Assembly: GCA_907165065.1 (NCBI GenBank)
Contig: OU015524.1
Coordinates: 54,229,295-54,293,294 of the forward strand
DNA length: 64,000 bases
Origin: Caprimulgus europaeus
Taxonomy: Eukaryota > Chordata > Aves > Caprimulgiformes > Caprimulgidae
Direction: 5' to 3'
The translations under genes were made by a program, and so were the position numbers. The notes below the pieces were generated by a model. It saw nothing but the letters and a program-made list of their open reading frames with translations. It was not told the origin of the DNA and did no database searches. Positions 62,405 through 64,000 of this stretch are shown here, piece after piece (position 1 is the stretch's first letter; each line of letters begins with the position of its first letter).

Positions 62405-64000
62405 AAGAAACCATATCTGCAAAATTCACCAAAGCAAGTCTGAAAGAGCGTGGATAGTTATCATAACAATAATTTGGATATACTTGTGTATTATTTGCAA
62501 CAACCATTAATGCTATATTAAGGACAAAATCCAAGTAAGTTCAGCAAATTACTGCAAGGGTAAACTCATATATTAAACCTATAGTTTGCTTACAGTGTTT
62601 ACATTAACAGCCACACACAATGAAAAATGCAATTTGTTGGAATATATTTTCTTATAGTATATTTCTTTTGACTGTTGGAAATTGTTCTGTAACTCAGATC
62701 ATGCTGATAAAGAAAAAAAGACTCTACCTGAAATATTGTTATCGTCACAAAGTATTTGTATGGCTGATAAACAGGAAAATGTTTGCTCAGCCTCTTGTTG
62801 TAAGACCATCATGAAGCAATAAGTGGTTTCTGAAATGCAACTATGATGCTGTAGCCTGTGTTTTAAGGCTAAAATCTGAAAAATTATGTGTGAGATGATA
62901 GGACTATTTGTGTTATTTTAATGCATTCACTCTCTCATCTCCTCCCAGCAGAACCAAGTCTATGTGTGGGAGCTATGATGCTGAAGTCTGGAGCTTTGTC
63001 CTTATCCTGCTCTTCTAGCTGGAGAGAGCTGCGCCCTCTCACCATCCAACTGAGTCAGGTTTTCACATGGCCCCTGCAAATCTGTTGTCTTTCTGCTTTC
63101 TCCCATATCCAAATATTTAATTCCTAGATTATACACTCCAGGGGCGTCAGTCAGGGTCTTCTTTAAAAACTCCAGTGAGAAAAGAGTTATCTTCCTTTCA
63201 TACAACACAACACATTCATTTTCCAGAATAAGCTCTTTCTGCATATAATTTGTTTAAAAAGAAAAAAATTTCTTCTGAAGACAGAATGAGTGAAGGTTCT
63301 TGGTTTGAAAAATGCATTTTGTATTCTGTACTTCTGGAAGGGATTTTTATTGTGCTTTTTTTCTGTTTGATTGTTTTGTTTTTGTTAGTGGAGAGGAATT
63401 CAAGGGAATGAAATTCAGCCTATGAACTAGTACCAGTAATCACATTAAACATGGGGGAATTGAACTAGCAATTTCCCCCAGCTGTAGGCATTCTGTGAGC
63501 TGCCAAGCAGTAAATGCACTGCTATCTACCACAGAAAGAACTGTTGCTTGGTTTCCCTTCCCTCTGCTTTGAGATTTGTTTTGCATTCGGTAGATTGTTT
63601 TAAATCTTTGCCTGCATTCAGTACAAAGGCTGCAGTTCAAGAGCAGCCAAGGGTTTCCTCCTTTGCAATCACTGGCCAGGGCCAGGCCTTTCAGTATTAA
63701 ACATGCTTCAGGAGTCAGGCACAAAGAAGTGATCAGGTGCTGGGGAGCCTCCTGTGCTGCAGAACTCAGAAAATAGGTCAGCTGTCCTTCAGCTGCCTTG
63801 CAAAAAAAGGGGGGGAGGAATAAACTTGGTTTTCTTTCCGTCCTATCAACGTTCTTCCAAACCCAGAGGGGGAAAAAATATCCATCTCCTACAAGCTGCA
63901 GAACTACTGACATTCAGATTATCAGCTGTTTTTTGTCTTTCTTCCTCTGTGAGTTCTGTGCTCCTTGGGCTATTGAGGGGTGTAGGTGCCTGAGCAGTGC

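Larger units (their letters stand above)
57069..64000. other. Non-coding interval apart from the 58060-58955 CR1 relic
   Basis: No gene is recognised. Besides the CR1 relic, notable items are an inverted repeat at 60098-60116, an exact 23-base direct repeat (60427 and 62382) and an A15 run at 61070-61084. The longest non-CR1 frame (63440-63913 minus, 157 codons) has no recognisable domain. Segment 61930-62620 is strongly AT-rich. Confidence 0.5.

Noticed and set aside
1..64000. Endogenous retrovirus, LTR pair, CRISPR array or other defence-type system
   Set aside because: I found no gag/pol/env-like frame, no paired LTR-like repeats and no regularly spaced repeats; the repeat content is CR1, old SINE-like fragments and simple sequence.
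24000..64000. TAB2 coding sequence
   Set aside because: TAB2 is expected by synteny, but none of the open frames contains a sequence resembling its N-terminal CUE domain or C-terminal zinc finger, so no coding exon is called here.

Overview
This is vertebrate, almost certainly avian, chromosomal DNA. The clearest signs are CR1 LINE fragments with bird-type 3' ends (best copy 56600-57068), older CR1 relics of the kind shared with turtles and crocodilians, sparse repeats overall, and one spliced vertebrate exon with long non-coding flanks. No operons, CRISPR arrays, phage, retroviral genes or RNA genes are visible.

The only protein-coding sequence I can support is the last coding exon of UST (uronyl 2-sulfotransferase), plus strand, 12844-13127. 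Bases 1-12843 are then its last intron, holding CR1 relics, a small CpG-rich islet with two CACGTG E-boxes and a CRE-like site (about 7360-8100), and AT-rich unique DNA. The UST 3' UTR follows from 13128; AATAAA signals at 14624, 14936 and 15001 are plausible ends, but the true end is not decidable here.

From about 15.03 kb to the end the window is a roughly 49 kb non-coding interval. In mammals the gene after UST is TAB2; no TAB2 coding sequence is present, so TAB2 coding exons would lie beyond the right edge if synteny holds. The strongest landmark in the interval is a CpG island at about 23930-24400. Just upstream lie an AP-1 consensus (23716), a 23-T tract (23660), a TATA box (23543) and a perfect 10-bp-arm palindrome made of octamer-like halves (23518-23539). 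This looks like an unassigned promoter: TAB2's first exon, or a lncRNA. A candidate internal exon with good splice signals lies at 46666-46808.

The right part (48.9-59.0 kb) holds the most CR1 material, including an internally deleted copy (48925-49262), a standard 3' end (56600-57068) and a very old relic (58060-58955). An exact 23-bp direct repeat joins 60427 and 62382. I found no new biological system. The best leads are the 23.5-24.5 kb promoter-like region and the 46.7-47.4 kb exon-like region.
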